Positions 25,201 through 33,139 of a stretch of 64,000 nt of DNA are shown here, piece by piece. Location of the stretch: assembly GCF_006149045.1 (NCBI RefSeq), contig NZ_VBSN01000027.1, forward strand, positions 558,001 to 622,000, given 5' to 3'. The stretch comes from Dyadobacter flavalbus (GTDB lineage: Bacteria > Bacteroidota > Bacteroidia > Cytophagales > Spirosomataceae). A model generated the notes under the pieces. It was not told where the DNA came from and ran no database searches. It worked only from the letters and a program-made list of their open reading frames with translations. How positions within the stretch are numbered: position 1 is the first letter of the stretch; each line of letters opens with the position of its first letter. Both the position numbers and the translations under genes were made by a program.

Positions 25201-26014
25201 CGCGGTATTCAAATGGCTTTGGATTCAATGCTGCCAGCGATTTTCTGGCGTCATCATTAACCGCCCACAAAATTCCTTTTTCCAGCAGATCCTGAAATCC
25301 CTGAACCGCCCAAGTGCGCTCGTCATGGCCGTAAGCGGTATAAAAAACACGTCCTTTTCCATGTGTCCTTACCCAAGTATAGGGTTCTTTTGTTTGTCCG
25401 GGCTTGTCATTTTCCTGATCTTTCTGGATCGTGCGTTCGGTAAGAACTATGTTATCCGGTTCCAGCAAAGTGTGCAGATATGTTTCATCTACGGTTTTAA
25501 AAGGTTTTACACCCGCAATGGCAGGATGGTCAGGCTTGGACCATACCGGCTGAATGGTGTCCCACGTATGTCTCCAGAACTGGCCGCCGATGAGTTTTAC
25601 AACTTCCGGATTGTTCCTGAAACAATAAGAGGCACAGTGCACCGGAATAAAGCCTTTGCCGCTCGCAACGAAATCGAGCAGTGATTTTGCCTGTTTCGGA
25701 GCAATGGAATCCCAGTTTGCGAAAAGCATCAGTGCATCGTATTTGCCTAACGTTTCCGGGTTAAGGTCGTCCAGATTATCGGTATAAGTGAAGTTGAAGC
25801 CTTTTGGCCCCAGCGCCGCCATAATCTGCGGAACACGTTCAGCGGGTTTGTGATGACCTTCTTTGTCACCCATAAACAGGATTTCAAGGCGCCGTGCCCT
25901 GACGGTTTCATTCTTCGAGGACGCGCTTTTGACCGAGGCGTTCTGTGAAGTTTGTTTGACGGCACAGCCCAGCAGGACTATGCCAAGTAAAAAGGATAAC
26001 GCTCTGGCTTTCAT
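22250..26014 (-). CDS. Multidomain lipoprotein: ThuA, PVC-type propeller, HEAT-like, CARDB and azurin-like cupredoxin
   Basis: A 1254-residue lipoprotein. A lipobox (IVLLGC, C17) is followed by a ThuA/glutamine-amidotransferase-like domain (about 43-255, with IPVHCASYCF and GHDERTW). Next come a PVC-type membrane-bound dehydrogenase propeller (about 300-680: FAHEPDVMHPIAMTWDEKG, THAGPSNLHYGFDNWVYG), a HEAT-like helical part (about 690-850) and a CARDB-like beta domain (about 893-1010). The C-terminus is an azurin-type cupredoxin (about 1135-1254). The copper ligands fit azurin exactly in spacing: H1162 (MQHNVVVG), C1230, H1235 and M1239 in CTFPGHWRLMKG. There is no CxxCH haem site, although homologues often end in cytochrome c. 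The start ATG overlaps the stop of RAYT 2. It probably oxidises a sugar at the cell envelope (inference). Confidence 0.88.
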   Translation of the reverse strand: MKARALSFLLGIVLLGCAVKQTSQNASVKSASSKNETVRARRLEILFMGDKEGHHKPAERVPQIMAALGPKGFNFTYTDNLDDLNPETLGKYDALMLFANWDSIAPKQAKSLLDFVASGKGFIPVHCASYCFRNNPEVVKLIGGQFWRHTWDTIQPVWSKPDHPAIAGVKPFKTVDETYLHTLLEPDNIVLTERTIQKDQENDKPGQTKEPYTWVRTHGKGRVFYTAYGHDERTWAVQGFQDLLEKGILWAVNDDARKSLAALNPKPFEYREAKLPNYEQRPGPQLQQLPLSPEESVKHIQIPVDFTLDVFAHEPDVMHPIAMTWDEKGRLFVLITKDYPNERKDTGGSDYILICEDTNKDGKADKFTKFSDDLSIPTGLVFANGGLIVSQAPHMLFLQDTDGDDKADVKKILFSGFGTGDTHAGPSNLHYGFDNWVYGSVGYSGFKGKVGQSDSLDFGQALFRFKPDGSNMEIVAKTSNNTWGLGFNETGDLFGSTANNSHGWYSAIPNRYFGNSKVDNGSRSTDTHKDMQPITPKVRQVDVFGGFTAAAGHNFYTARAFPKSYWNRVAFVSEPTGHILHQNVMAKKGTDFEDVLGFNLLAGADEWVSPVFAEVGPDGAVWVADWYSFIIQHNPTPKGSENGKGNAYETDLRDYTHGRLYRIAWKNAPEYKPVSLSKDRPDELVATLKNTNMLWRRHAQRLLVERGQKDVVSKLLDLVKDKSVDEIGINAPAIHALWTLHGLNAMEDPQVLATVTEALKHPSGDVRKTAVKVLPRTASTGIALLTTDALHDKEPLVVMNTLLAFSEIPFTPEIENAVLGLLDSYSQADDRWMPDAFAAILNSHNGTLREKYLAQRISKASSSNASAQKTETAKAMDHSTMNHDAHAANKVTVQGSADLAITNITIEPVTPYVREYARVVIEITNQGSVAVPKELVPVVNVGIRSRSLNTNYISRQLSNGIAPGETVKLVEGNNGPWKTAFGFTSDEAGKVSVTATVDVDNVVPEKEENKNNTMSKTFEVRRLDRLSDFALERATRGYTSYAKGDEVVTLLTKAQSLDPQGRNAVMKGILGAWNPKRKETASAETKTLLASVKNNIPDDLNSRYLTFLESYGIKDETPADPNVQVVQIKAIREEMKFSLTEFTAIAGKTVELVFENPDAMQHNVVVGKPKSYETIGTAADKMITAKDGAEKNYVPNIPQVLAATPLVNPGQTFRLKFVVPDQTGDYPFVCTFPGHWRLMKGVMKVVKEQALLNK

Positions 26015-26487
26015 TTGCTTGTTATTACGTTTTCTTCAAAATCAAAAAGGTATTCTTCCTTGTAATCTATACCAAAATCATTCAGGATTCTGATATACTC
26101 TTGCTTGAATGTTTTTGTCAGGTGATGTATTTCCTGATTTCCAATGTACTTAACGACACGATGGATATGAGAGCGGCTGTATGAAAATGCGCCATATCCT
26201 TTTTGCCAGTTAAATGCAGAAACTGAATAATTGTCTTTGATAAATTTATTCGAGGATGTTTTAATTTCCTCTACCAGTTTTGCTACGGAAACAGCAGGGT
26301 TGTATCCGAAAAAGATATGAATATGATCCGGCATTCCGTTTATGGCAAGCGGCTTGCATCCCTGTTTTGTTAAAATGCCGCCGATGTAAGCATAAAGGTC
26401 ACTTTTCCATTTCATGCTGATCAGATTTTCTCTCCCTCTTACCGCAAAAACGACTTGAATGTATAGCTGTGTGTATGTATTCGCCAT
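26011..26487 (-). CDS. REP-associated tyrosine transposase (RAYT) 2
   Basis: A 158-residue Y1 HUH transposase with the HUH pair in GMPDHIHIFFG (H55, H57) and the catalytic tyrosine in YIGNQ (Y114, Q118). MANTYTQ, INGMPDH, GAFSYS and the HH after the tyrosine are shared with RAYT 1, but the proteins differ over most of their length. REP-like hairpins lie only on the 5' side (26515-26633). On the 3' side its TGA overlaps the ATG of the large lipoprotein gene (ATGA), so the two genes may be translationally coupled. The last residues (FEENVITSK) may be read-through of flanking DNA. Confidence 0.9.
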   Translation of the reverse strand: MANTYTQLYIQVVFAVRGRENLISMKWKSDLYAYIGGILTKQGCKPLAINGMPDHIHIFFGYNPAVSVAKLVEEIKTSSNKFIKDNYSVSAFNWQKGYGAFSYSRSHIHRVVKYIGNQEIHHLTKTFKQEYIRILNDFGIDYKEEYLFDFEENVITSK

Positions 26488-26514
26488 GGATTAATGTGTG
26501 TTATTGTTTGTTAC

Positions 26515-26633
26515 GGTGCGCTGCACCTGACATTTGTGCATTAACGCTGATTTCTACTACAATTGTTGCGGTGCTCCGCACCTTCAAACAAACAAGGTGC
26601 AACGCACCGTAACATTTGTAGGTGCAGCGCACC
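26515..26633 (-). repeat. Four GGTGC-N3-GCACC REP-like hairpins 5' of RAYT 2
   Basis: Identical 5-bp stems with different 3-base loops: GCT (26515-26527), TCC (26570-26582), AAC (26596-26608) and AGC (26621-26633). ACATTTGT follows or precedes several of them. The stem differs from those of RAYT 1, so this is a separate REP family matched to its own transposase. Confidence 0.82.
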
Positions 26634-26706
26634 GGAATAAAATTCAATTGCAATTATTTCAATTTACAAATTTATCTAACGTGATATTTTTGTTTGATTT
26701 CTCATT

Positions 26707-27831
26707 TCAGACATTCTTGAAATCCGGCAGCTGGATCAATGCGCCGCCTTGCAATGCCGATTCATGTGCCAGAATTCCCACGCTTGTCCAGTTTGCCGAT
26801 TGTGCTGCATTCGGGAAAGGATCACGGTCTTCAATCAATGCGCTGATGAATTCATGTGCAAGGTGCGGGTGCGAACCACCGTGGCCGCCGCCCTGTACAA
26901 ACGACAAATGGGCGTTGTCATCCAGGTTATAAACGCCGTGACCGGTAAAGTGACGTATTTCTTCCGGAAGATAATGTGCATAATCGGGCGTTGTCACGCG
27001 TTCTGCAATTTCGTGCTCCGGCTTTTTGGCTGTATGGATTACAGGATCTTCGCCTTCGATCAGCGGCCATTCAAATGATTTCTTGCTTCCGTAAACCTCA
27101 AAGCTTTCGCGGTACTGACGCGCCACATCAAATAATGAACGGTAAACATAAGCCGACAAATCGCTGTCTTTGAATTTAATATGCGCGGATTCAACGGCAA
27201 ACGGCGAGTTGTGGATCTTTGCAAGATCTTCACTGATCGTTCCCGATCCGAAACACGAAACATATTCGGCTTCCAGTTTCAGCAAACCTGCAACGGGACC
27301 TACGCAGTGCGTTGCATAATGCATCGGAGGCAATCCGGGCCAGTAATCGGGCCAGCCTTCCATATCCTGCTGGTGACTTGCTTTCAGGAACTGCACTTTG
27401 CCGAGTTCTCCTTTTTCGTACAGTTCTTTTACAAACAGGAATTCCCGTGCATATACCACGGTTTCCATCATCATATATTTTTTTCCGGATTCTTTGGTAG
27501 CTTTTACAATTTCCATGCAATCTTCCACGCTTGTTGCCATGGGTACCGTGCAGGCAACGTGCTTTCCGGCGCGCAGGGCTTTCAGTGTTTGTTCGGCATG
27601 ATTCGGAATTGGTGAGTTGATATGTACAGCATCTACATTCGGGTCATTCAGAAGGTCATCGTAACTGGTGTAGCGTACATCAATTCCGTACTGATCGCCG
27701 ACAGCATTCAGTTTGGATTCCGTACGCTGGCATATTGCATACATATTGGCATTGGGATGCTGCTGATAGATAGGAATAAATTCGGCTCCGAAGCCCAGTC
27801 CGACAATAGCAACATTAATTTTTTGAGACAT
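26707..27831 (-). CDS. Gfo/Idh/MocA-family sugar oxidoreductase
   Basis: A 374-residue cytosolic protein. The N-terminal Rossmann domain has VAIVGLGFGAEF and the AGKHVACTVPMA segment, where the usual EKP is TVP. The C-terminal alpha/beta domain carries MHYATHCVGP and a histidine-rich loop GGGHGGSHPHLAHEF. The family oxidises or reduces sugars and inositols with NAD(P). The changed EKP lysine is notable. The gene has its own upstream region with a 29-bp motif (27958-27986) also found before the sugar isomerase at 31291-32127. RAYT 2 and its REPs lie downstream. Confidence 0.88.
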   Translation of the reverse strand: MSQKINVAIVGLGFGAEFIPIYQQHPNANMYAICQRTESKLNAVGDQYGIDVRYTSYDDLLNDPNVDAVHINSPIPNHAEQTLKALRAGKHVACTVPMATSVEDCMEIVKATKESGKKYMMMETVVYAREFLFVKELYEKGELGKVQFLKASHQQDMEGWPDYWPGLPPMHYATHCVGPVAGLLKLEAEYVSCFGSGTISEDLAKIHNSPFAVESAHIKFKDSDLSAYVYRSLFDVARQYRESFEVYGSKKSFEWPLIEGEDPVIHTAKKPEHEIAERVTTPDYAHYLPEEIRHFTGHGVYNLDDNAHLSFVQGGGHGGSHPHLAHEFISALIEDRDPFPNAAQSANWTSVGILAHESALQGGALIQLPDFKNV

Positions 27832-27957
27832 ATTTATTACAGGTTAATGATTCGGTTTACAGGTTTGAGGAAGCAGATGACAAGGTAATTTCCTCAACGA
27901 AAGAACATAGGATTGACAATACAATTTTAAAGCAAAATAATACTAAAAACTTTACGT

Positions 27958-27986
27958 CTTTTGATTAGTACTGACTGTATTTTGAT
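27958..27986 (-). promoter_or_regulatory. 29-bp motif shared with 32360-32388, copy 1
   Basis: CTTTTGATTAGTACTGACTG (27958-27977) is identical to 32360-32379, and the next nine bases match at seven. It lies 127 bases upstream of the Gfo/Idh gene start on the minus strand. Two TTTGAT boxes 21 bp apart fit two AraC-type half-sites. Confidence 0.65.
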
Positions 27987-28068
27987 CTTTTTTTAATTGA
28001 TGTGAAATTTAATTGCAAAATAATGCTTGAAATTACTGCTGTCATCCATAACTTTTAACTTAGTTCCT

Positions 28069-28623
28069 ATGATACGTTCCGCTTTACCCGAAGATGCGCC
28101 TGCTGTGGCTCCGTTACTTGTTCTTGCAATGGACCATATTGCAGGCATTTTTGCCGGATCAGCAAATTATACGGATGCAATTCCTTTCTTTCATGCGTTT
28201 TTTGAAGCGGATAATAACCAGTACAGTTATACCAATACGCTGGTTTTTGAAGATAGAAAAATGGTAATCGGCTCTGTAACGGGTTATGACGGAGCAAGGC
28301 TGCATGAACTGAGAAAGCCGGTTGTGGACAAATTACGTGAATCAAATCCTGAATTTACGCCCGAAGATGAAACCGAAGCCGGTGAATTTTACATCGATTG
28401 TGTTAGCGTTCATCCGGAACATCAGGGGAAAGGAGTTGGTAAAAAGCTGATCCTTGCCATTTGTGACAAAGCTGCTGCATCAGGATTTGAACGTGTGGGC
28501 CTGATTGTCGATCAGGTAAATCCGCAGGCAAAAAGGCTGTATGAAAAGCTGGGTTTTGAAGTGGCCGGAGAAAAGGATTTTCTGGGTCACCGGTATTTCC
28601 ATATGGTTAAAAAAGTATTGTAA
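28069..28623 (+). CDS. GNAT-family N-acetyltransferase
   Basis: A 184-residue GNAT protein. Motif A is VSVHPEHQGKGVGKKLI (acetyl-CoA pyrophosphate loop QGKGVG), and the C-terminus has NPQAKRLYEKLGFEV. The substrate is unknown. The ATG at 28069 (MIRSALPEDAPAV) is chosen over 28027, because the extra residues do not resemble the fold. It is single, divergent from the Gfo/Idh gene. The 237-base gap between them holds the 29-bp motif. Confidence 0.9.
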   Translation: MIRSALPEDAPAVAPLLVLAMDHIAGIFAGSANYTDAIPFFHAFFEADNNQYSYTNTLVFEDRKMVIGSVTGYDGARLHELRKPVVDKLRESNPEFTPEDETEAGEFYIDCVSVHPEHQGKGVGKKLILAICDKAAASGFERVGLIVDQVNPQAKRLYEKLGFEVAGEKDFLGHRYFHMVKKVL

Positions 28624-28769
28624 CTGAACTCTGATAACCGGAGTCTGTGATTTTGTCTGTTCTATCCAGAAACCGGAATGCAGGTTTGAGCTTCTTAAAA
28701 GGATGTGAAGGAAATTTACCTAAATTGCTTCTTTAAATTTTTTAAGAATTCAAATTTTTACCTGAATCC

Positions 28770-30212
28770 ATGTTTCAAAGAAGAACATTCATAAAAACCG
28801 GTGCACTGGCAGTGGCCGGAATCGCTGCTTCGCAGTGGTCATTTGCCAAAAATGCTGCAGACTTTCCGGTTGTACGGATTCCTGCGGACAAGCGCAGTTT
28901 TACAAGTCCGGCGGTGGAAGCAACGATAACCCGGATGAAAAAGGTGATCAAAGATCCGGAGCTGGCCTGGCTTTTTGAAAACTGTTTTCCCAATACGATT
29001 GATACAACTGTTCATTATAAACCGATTGACGGCAAGCCCGATACCTTCGTAATCACCGGCGATATTGATGCCATGTGGCTGCGCGACAGTACGGCGCAGG
29101 TATGGCCGTACTTGCCTTTGCTGAAAGAAGACAGCAAACTGAAAGACATGGTGGCCGGCCTGATCAACAGACAGACCAAATGCATCAACATTGATCCTTA
29201 TGCCAATGCATTTTATGACCGGCCGAAAGAGAGCGAATGGACAAAGGATGCCACGGATATGAAACCGATGCTGCATGAACGCAAATGGGAGCTGGATTCA
29301 CTTTGTTACACGATCAGGCTGGCTTATAATTACTGGAAAATAACGGGTGATACGAAGCCTTTTGATGCGGACTGGCGAAAAGCAATGGGACTGATCCTGA
29401 AAACCTGCAAAGAACAGCAGCGGAAAGACGGTCCGGGTCCTTACAAATTCGGACGCGTTACTTCATGGTCGACGGATACGGTTCCCGGAAACGGATACGG
29501 AAATCCGGTTAAGCCGAACGGCCTGATTGCAAGTACTTTCCGACCGTCGGATGATGCCGCGATTTATCCTTTTTTCATTCCGTCCAATTTCTTTGCAGTG
29601 GTTTCTTTCCGTGAAATAGCCGAGCTGCTGGAAAAAACGGGCGGCTCCGCAGGAGGGCAGGATGCCGCGCTTGCTGCCGATTTCCGGGCACTGGCGCTGG
29701 AAGTTGAAAATGCATTGAAAAAATACGCCGTATATCCGCATCCGGAATTTGGTAAAATCTATGCTTTTGAAGTGGACGGCTTCGGCAACTATCTGCTGAT
29801 GGACGATGCAGGTATTCCGGGTTTGATCAGCATGCCGTATCTGGGCGCCATGCCGGTGAAAGATCCGATCTATATGAATACCAGAAAGTTTGTGCTGAGT
29901 GACTCCAATCCTTATTTCTTTAAAGGAAAAGCAGGCGAAGGGCTGGGCAGTCCGCATACTTTGGTCAATCAGATCTGGCCGATGGGAATCATTGCGCGTG
30001 CGATCACATCAACGGACGACAAGGAAATTGAAGCGCAGCTGAAATTGCTGAAAACAACGCATAATCATACGGGTTTCATGCATGAATCCTTTGACAAAGA
30101 CGACCAGTCCAAATTCACCCGTAAATGGTTTGCATGGGTAAATACCTTGTTCGGAGAGCTGATTCTGAAACTTGAAAAAGAAAGGCCGCATTTGCTGGCC
30201 AAGGTTTACTGA
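28770..30212 (+). CDS. GH125 exo-alpha-1,6-mannosidase
   Basis: A 480-residue protein with a Tat signal (RRTFIKTGALAVAGIAASQW) and a full-length GH125 (alpha/alpha)6 barrel. The family markers are GDIDAMWLRDSTAQVWPYL (D106), FRPSDDAAIYPFFIPSN, LGSPHTLVNQIWPM and the C-terminal GFMHESFDKD, which holds the conserved glutamate. GH125 enzymes release mannose from alpha-1,6 linkages of N-glycans or yeast mannan. The Tat signal places it in the periplasm. It is single-gene, with a terminator directly after. Confidence 0.93.
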   Translation: MFQRRTFIKTGALAVAGIAASQWSFAKNAADFPVVRIPADKRSFTSPAVEATITRMKKVIKDPELAWLFENCFPNTIDTTVHYKPIDGKPDTFVITGDIDAMWLRDSTAQVWPYLPLLKEDSKLKDMVAGLINRQTKCINIDPYANAFYDRPKESEWTKDATDMKPMLHERKWELDSLCYTIRLAYNYWKITGDTKPFDADWRKAMGLILKTCKEQQRKDGPGPYKFGRVTSWSTDTVPGNGYGNPVKPNGLIASTFRPSDDAAIYPFFIPSNFFAVVSFREIAELLEKTGGSAGGQDAALAADFRALALEVENALKKYAVYPHPEFGKIYAFEVDGFGNYLLMDDAGIPGLISMPYLGAMPVKDPIYMNTRKFVLSDSNPYFFKGKAGEGLGSPHTLVNQIWPMGIIARAITSTDDKEIEAQLKLLKTTHNHTGFMHESFDKDDQSKFTRKWFAWVNTLFGELILKLEKERPHLLAKVY

Positions 30213-30258
30213 GCCATTTTGTTACAGCTTATCACTGAATTGAAAATGCATTTAACGA

Positions 30259-30293
30259 AAGAAGCCGGAATCGCATGATTTCGGCTTCTTTTT
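30259..30293 (+). terminator. Intrinsic terminator after GH125
   Basis: Perfect 9-bp arms AAGAAGCCG (30259-30267) and CGGCTTCTT (30282-30290) with a T run (TTCTTTTTATT). It also lies just before the convergent pirin stop. Confidence 0.8.
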
Positions 30294-30309
30294 ATTGTAA
30301 ATCAATTGC

Positions 30310-31170
30310 CTAATGCTTCCAGCTCCCGAACTTTCCGCGCTGATAATCCTGATAAGCCTGTTCGATTTCATATTCCGAATTCATGACAAAAGGGCCTTGC
30401 GCAACAACCGGTTCATGGTTCGGCTTTGCATGACCGATCAGCAGCAGGCTGTTTTCTTTGGCTTCGACCTGGATTTCCCCGTTTTCTGTATCAAATTCAA
30501 CCAGTTCCAGTTTATTTACTTCTTCATTGTTTACGTTCAGTTTTCCCTGAATTACATAAAACAGAACCGTACGTCCTTCGGGAATATCTACATTGATTTT
30601 GCCGCCTTTCTGAAAACCGATTGTGGCAATGTGTACATCCGCAATGGATTGCAGGCTGCCTTTTTGTCCAAACCATTCACCGGAAACAGCATCAGCAACA
30701 ACTTTGCCTTCATCCAGCGCAATATGCGGAATGTCATCTTTTTGCAAACCCGTATAGGCCGGTTCCGTATTTTTCAGATTGGCCGGCAGATTAACCCAAA
30801 GCTGAAGAATTTCCACGTTCCCGCCATTGGCCAGGAATTCTTTCGAAGAATTTTCAGAATGAATAATGCCTTTTCCCGCAGTCATCCATTGAATTCCTCC
30901 GGCCTCGATCTTGCTGTTATAGCCGGTACTGTCCGTATGAACAATGTCTCCTTCCACGATAAATGTAACCGTTTCAAAACCTTTGTGCGGGTGAGGTCCG
31001 AAAGGCAAACCTCTGTTCCGGGAAGGATACGTCTGCGGCCCGTGATGATTAAGAAAAAGAAACGGTTCGAGGTCATCAATGGCGACTTCCTGCGACGGCA
31101 TAACGCGATAGGTTACAAGTCCGCCCATGTCCGCCCGGACGGCCCTGAATATATTTTTAATCGTTTTCAT
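30310..31170 (-). CDS. Pirin-family bicupin protein
   Basis: A 286-residue protein with the pirin metal site GPHPHKGFETVTF, GKGIIHSE and the second cupin in the C-terminal half. Bacterial pirins may act as quercetinases or as redox sensors; the role here is open. It has no signal peptide. Two perfect inverted repeats lie directly upstream (31188-31216, 31246-31271). The gene is close to, but probably separate from, the isomerase that ends at 31291. Confidence 0.9.
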   Translation of the reverse strand: MKTIKNIFRAVRADMGGLVTYRVMPSQEVAIDDLEPFLFLNHHGPQTYPSRNRGLPFGPHPHKGFETVTFIVEGDIVHTDSTGYNSKIEAGGIQWMTAGKGIIHSENSSKEFLANGGNVEILQLWVNLPANLKNTEPAYTGLQKDDIPHIALDEGKVVADAVSGEWFGQKGSLQSIADVHIATIGFQKGGKINVDIPEGRTVLFYVIQGKLNVNNEEVNKLELVEFDTENGEIQVEAKENSLLLIGHAKPNHEPVVAQGPFVMNSEYEIEQAYQDYQRGKFGSWKH

Positions 31171-31187
31171 AACTATGTTTTTATACT

Positions 31188-31271
31188 TCTTTCAGACTTT
31201 AATGTAATCTGAAAGAAAATAGTTTATGTACGGACTATTCAAAAGTATAGCGGTCAATTGTTGCCGCTATA
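31188..31271 (-). promoter_or_regulatory. Two inverted repeats upstream of pirin
   Basis: TCTTTCAGA-N11-TCTGAAAGA (31188-31216) begins 18 bases before the pirin ATG, and TATAGCGG-N10-CCGCTATA (31246-31271) lies 20 bases after the isomerase stop. The first may be an operator. The second may be a terminator for the isomerase gene. Confidence 0.5.
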
Positions 31272-31290
31272 GATTAATTTGACTATATTC

Positions 31291-32127
31291 TTACTGGGCT
31301 CCCGAAATGCCGGATTTGATAAAAGCAAGTCCGTCGCGCATCAGCTGTTCTTCGGATTCAAACATTTTCCGCCAGATATTCGCAACCGGAAGTTTGGGAC
31401 TGAATGCCTCGATACTGATCCAGCCGTCGTATCGGATGTCTTTTATTGCCTGAAAAATTCCCGTCCAGTCCACGTTTCCTTTTCCCGGCGTAGACCTGTC
31501 GTTTTCAGAAAGCTGGATAAATGAAATCCGGTCGCCGGCCTTGCGCATGGTGTCGCCGATGTTTTTCTCCTCAATATTGGCATGAAAAGTATCGAACATG
31601 ATTTTGCAGTTGGGATGATTTACTTCATCCACAAAGCGGATCAGTTCATCGCCGCAGCTTGTAAGATACAGTTCAAAACGGTTCAGGTATTCCAGCCCGA
31701 GCGTGATGTCCAGCGATTCGGCATAATCTGCAACTTCCCGGATGCCTTCAATTCCCCATTTCCATTCGTCTTCTGTTGCCGGCTTGCCCGAAAATACGCC
31801 TAATGCCGAATGGTAAGGGCCCATTAATTTGGTTGCGCCCAGAACAAGCGAGCAGTCAAGCGCTTTCTTAAGATGTTCAACGGTATGTCTTCGCATGGCG
31901 GGATCAGCGCTGATGAGATGCTCGTCCGGGCCGCAGATGGTATCCGTTTCACAGGCAAGTCCGAGATCGTCGAGTTTCTTTCTGAAATTAAACCAATGCG
32001 CAGGATCGGTATTGAAAATCGGAACTTCCACGCCGTCAAACCCTATTTCCCTGATCAGTTCAAGCGTTGGGAAAAGGCTTTCGTCTATTTGATTTCCCCA
32101 AAGCAGGAGATTCATGCTGTACTTCAT
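31291..32127 (-). CDS. Sugar phosphate isomerase/epimerase (xylose isomerase-like TIM barrel)
   Basis: A 278-residue cytosolic AP-endonuclease-2/xylose-isomerase-like TIM barrel. The metal ligands of the ketose 3-epimerase type are visible in order: GLEYLNRFE, IMFDTFHANIEE, the SENDRSTPGKGNVDW segment and SIEAFS. The protein is close in pattern to D-tagatose/D-psicose 3-epimerases. The upstream region (32128-32503, no gene) carries the second copy of the 29-bp motif shared with the Gfo/Idh gene, so the two are probably co-regulated. Confidence 0.88.
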   Translation of the reverse strand: MKYSMNLLLWGNQIDESLFPTLELIREIGFDGVEVPIFNTDPAHWFNFRKKLDDLGLACETDTICGPDEHLISADPAMRRHTVEHLKKALDCSLVLGATKLMGPYHSALGVFSGKPATEDEWKWGIEGIREVADYAESLDITLGLEYLNRFELYLTSCGDELIRFVDEVNHPNCKIMFDTFHANIEEKNIGDTMRKAGDRISFIQLSENDRSTPGKGNVDWTGIFQAIKDIRYDGWISIEAFSPKLPVANIWRKMFESEEQLMRDGLAFIKSGISGAQ

Positions 32128-32359
32128 TCAAATTGGTTTTTGCCGTTCAATCTTTACAATTGCCCGGATTGATAATAAAAATATTCAGATCAAATATGCT
32201 GTTACAAGTGGCTGCCGGCCATTGGCTTCAGGTTTTCAGAAAGATCAGGTTCTGGCAGAGAGCAAGTTGTAAAAACGGAAACGCTCAATCGCTTTCAGGC
32301 AAATACCCGGATCGAAATGCGTACAATTTTACAATAAAAAAATACAGTGTTTTTATTCG

Positions 32360-32388
32360 CTTTTGATTAGTACTGACTGCATATTGAT
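32360..32388 (-). promoter_or_regulatory. 29-bp motif shared with 27958-27986, copy 2
   Basis: CTTTTGATTAGTACTGACTG (32360-32379) is identical to copy 1; the next bases CATATTGAT differ at two of nine. It is 233 bases upstream of the isomerase start on the minus strand. Apart from this motif and the terminator at 32448-32486, I see nothing else in the 376-base gap. Confidence 0.65.
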
Positions 32389-32447
32389 ATATTCTGTAAT
32401 TGTAAATGAATACCGGAACAAAATAAAACCGTTTTTGGAAAGCGTAA

Positions 32448-32486
32448 AAAAAGGCAGTTTCCGATCATAAACGAAACTGCCTTTTT
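32448..32486. terminator. Bidirectional terminator downstream of the META-like lipoprotein
   Basis: Perfect 14-bp arms AAAAAGGCAGTTTC (32448-32461) and GAAACTGCCTTTTT (32473-32486), loop of 11, T-rich on both strands. It serves the minus-strand gene ending at 32504. Confidence 0.9.
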
Positions 32487-32503
32487 GCATTATTCTGTTT
32501 TAT

Positions 32504-32932
32504 CTACTGCACCCGGCTGAAAATCATCTGATTGTTATTTTCGTAATATAAAACAAGCTGGTTTGTTTTTAAATCGTATAAATTGACATTAGGTAAAGCA
32601 TTGATGAACAAATTTCCCCAGGATGTTTCCGCTCTTTCCGTTCCGCCTCCACCGATCTGGATTGTATTTTGCTGCGCTGTTTCGTAAAAGCCGGTCAGGA
32701 AATTGGTTGAAGTCGTTCCTTCCAGTTCTCCTTTCTCCTTGAAATTCAAGACAATATCCATTGCACCTTTGGGTGGGTTCGGTTTTTTGATCGTGTCGGA
32801 TTCCTGCACGATGCTTTCCAGCTTCCATGTTCCGGTCAGTTCCAGATTACTGCTGATTGTGGTGGTTTTTCCACAGCTGACTGTCAGGGTTGTAAACAGT
32901 ACGAATACTGTCCTATGTATCAGATTTTTCAT
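32504..32932 (-). CDS. Small lipoprotein resembling the lipocalin-like/META type
   Basis: About 142 residues from the ATG at 32932. A signal and lipobox-like sequence (FTTLTVSCGK) is followed by LTGTWKLESI, the usual opening of lipocalin-like and META-type small beta-barrel lipoproteins, and by ETSWGNLFINALPNVNLYDL and a final beta strand MIFSRVQ. The function is unknown; such proteins are common in Bacteroidota. The open frame extends 17 codons upstream, but that part lacks a signal peptide. Confidence 0.72.
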   Translation of the reverse strand: MKNLIHRTVFVLFTTLTVSCGKTTTISSNLELTGTWKLESIVQESDTIKKPNPPKGAMDIVLNFKEKGELEGTTSTNFLTGFYETAQQNTIQIGGGGTERAETSWGNLFINALPNVNLYDLKTNQLVLYYENNNQMIFSRVQ

Positions 32933-33139
32933 TGTAGTTATTATAACAAGATGAGGATTTAATATAAATATTCCAATAGGCATTTGCGTTTGGCCGAAAC
33001 AAGCATCATTCCTGAAAATATTATACCGGATTTAACCTGTAAAAGCACTCCGGACCGTTTCATTTAACGCGTTTATTACAACGAATTTCAGGTAAATTTT
33101 CTTTCGCCGTTTGCTAATTCCTCTCGCATGAAACTGACC

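Noticed and set aside
30313-31212. 299-residue plus-strand frame opposite pirin
   Set aside because: Pirin on the minus strand has clear metal-binding motifs; the opposing frame shows no family features.
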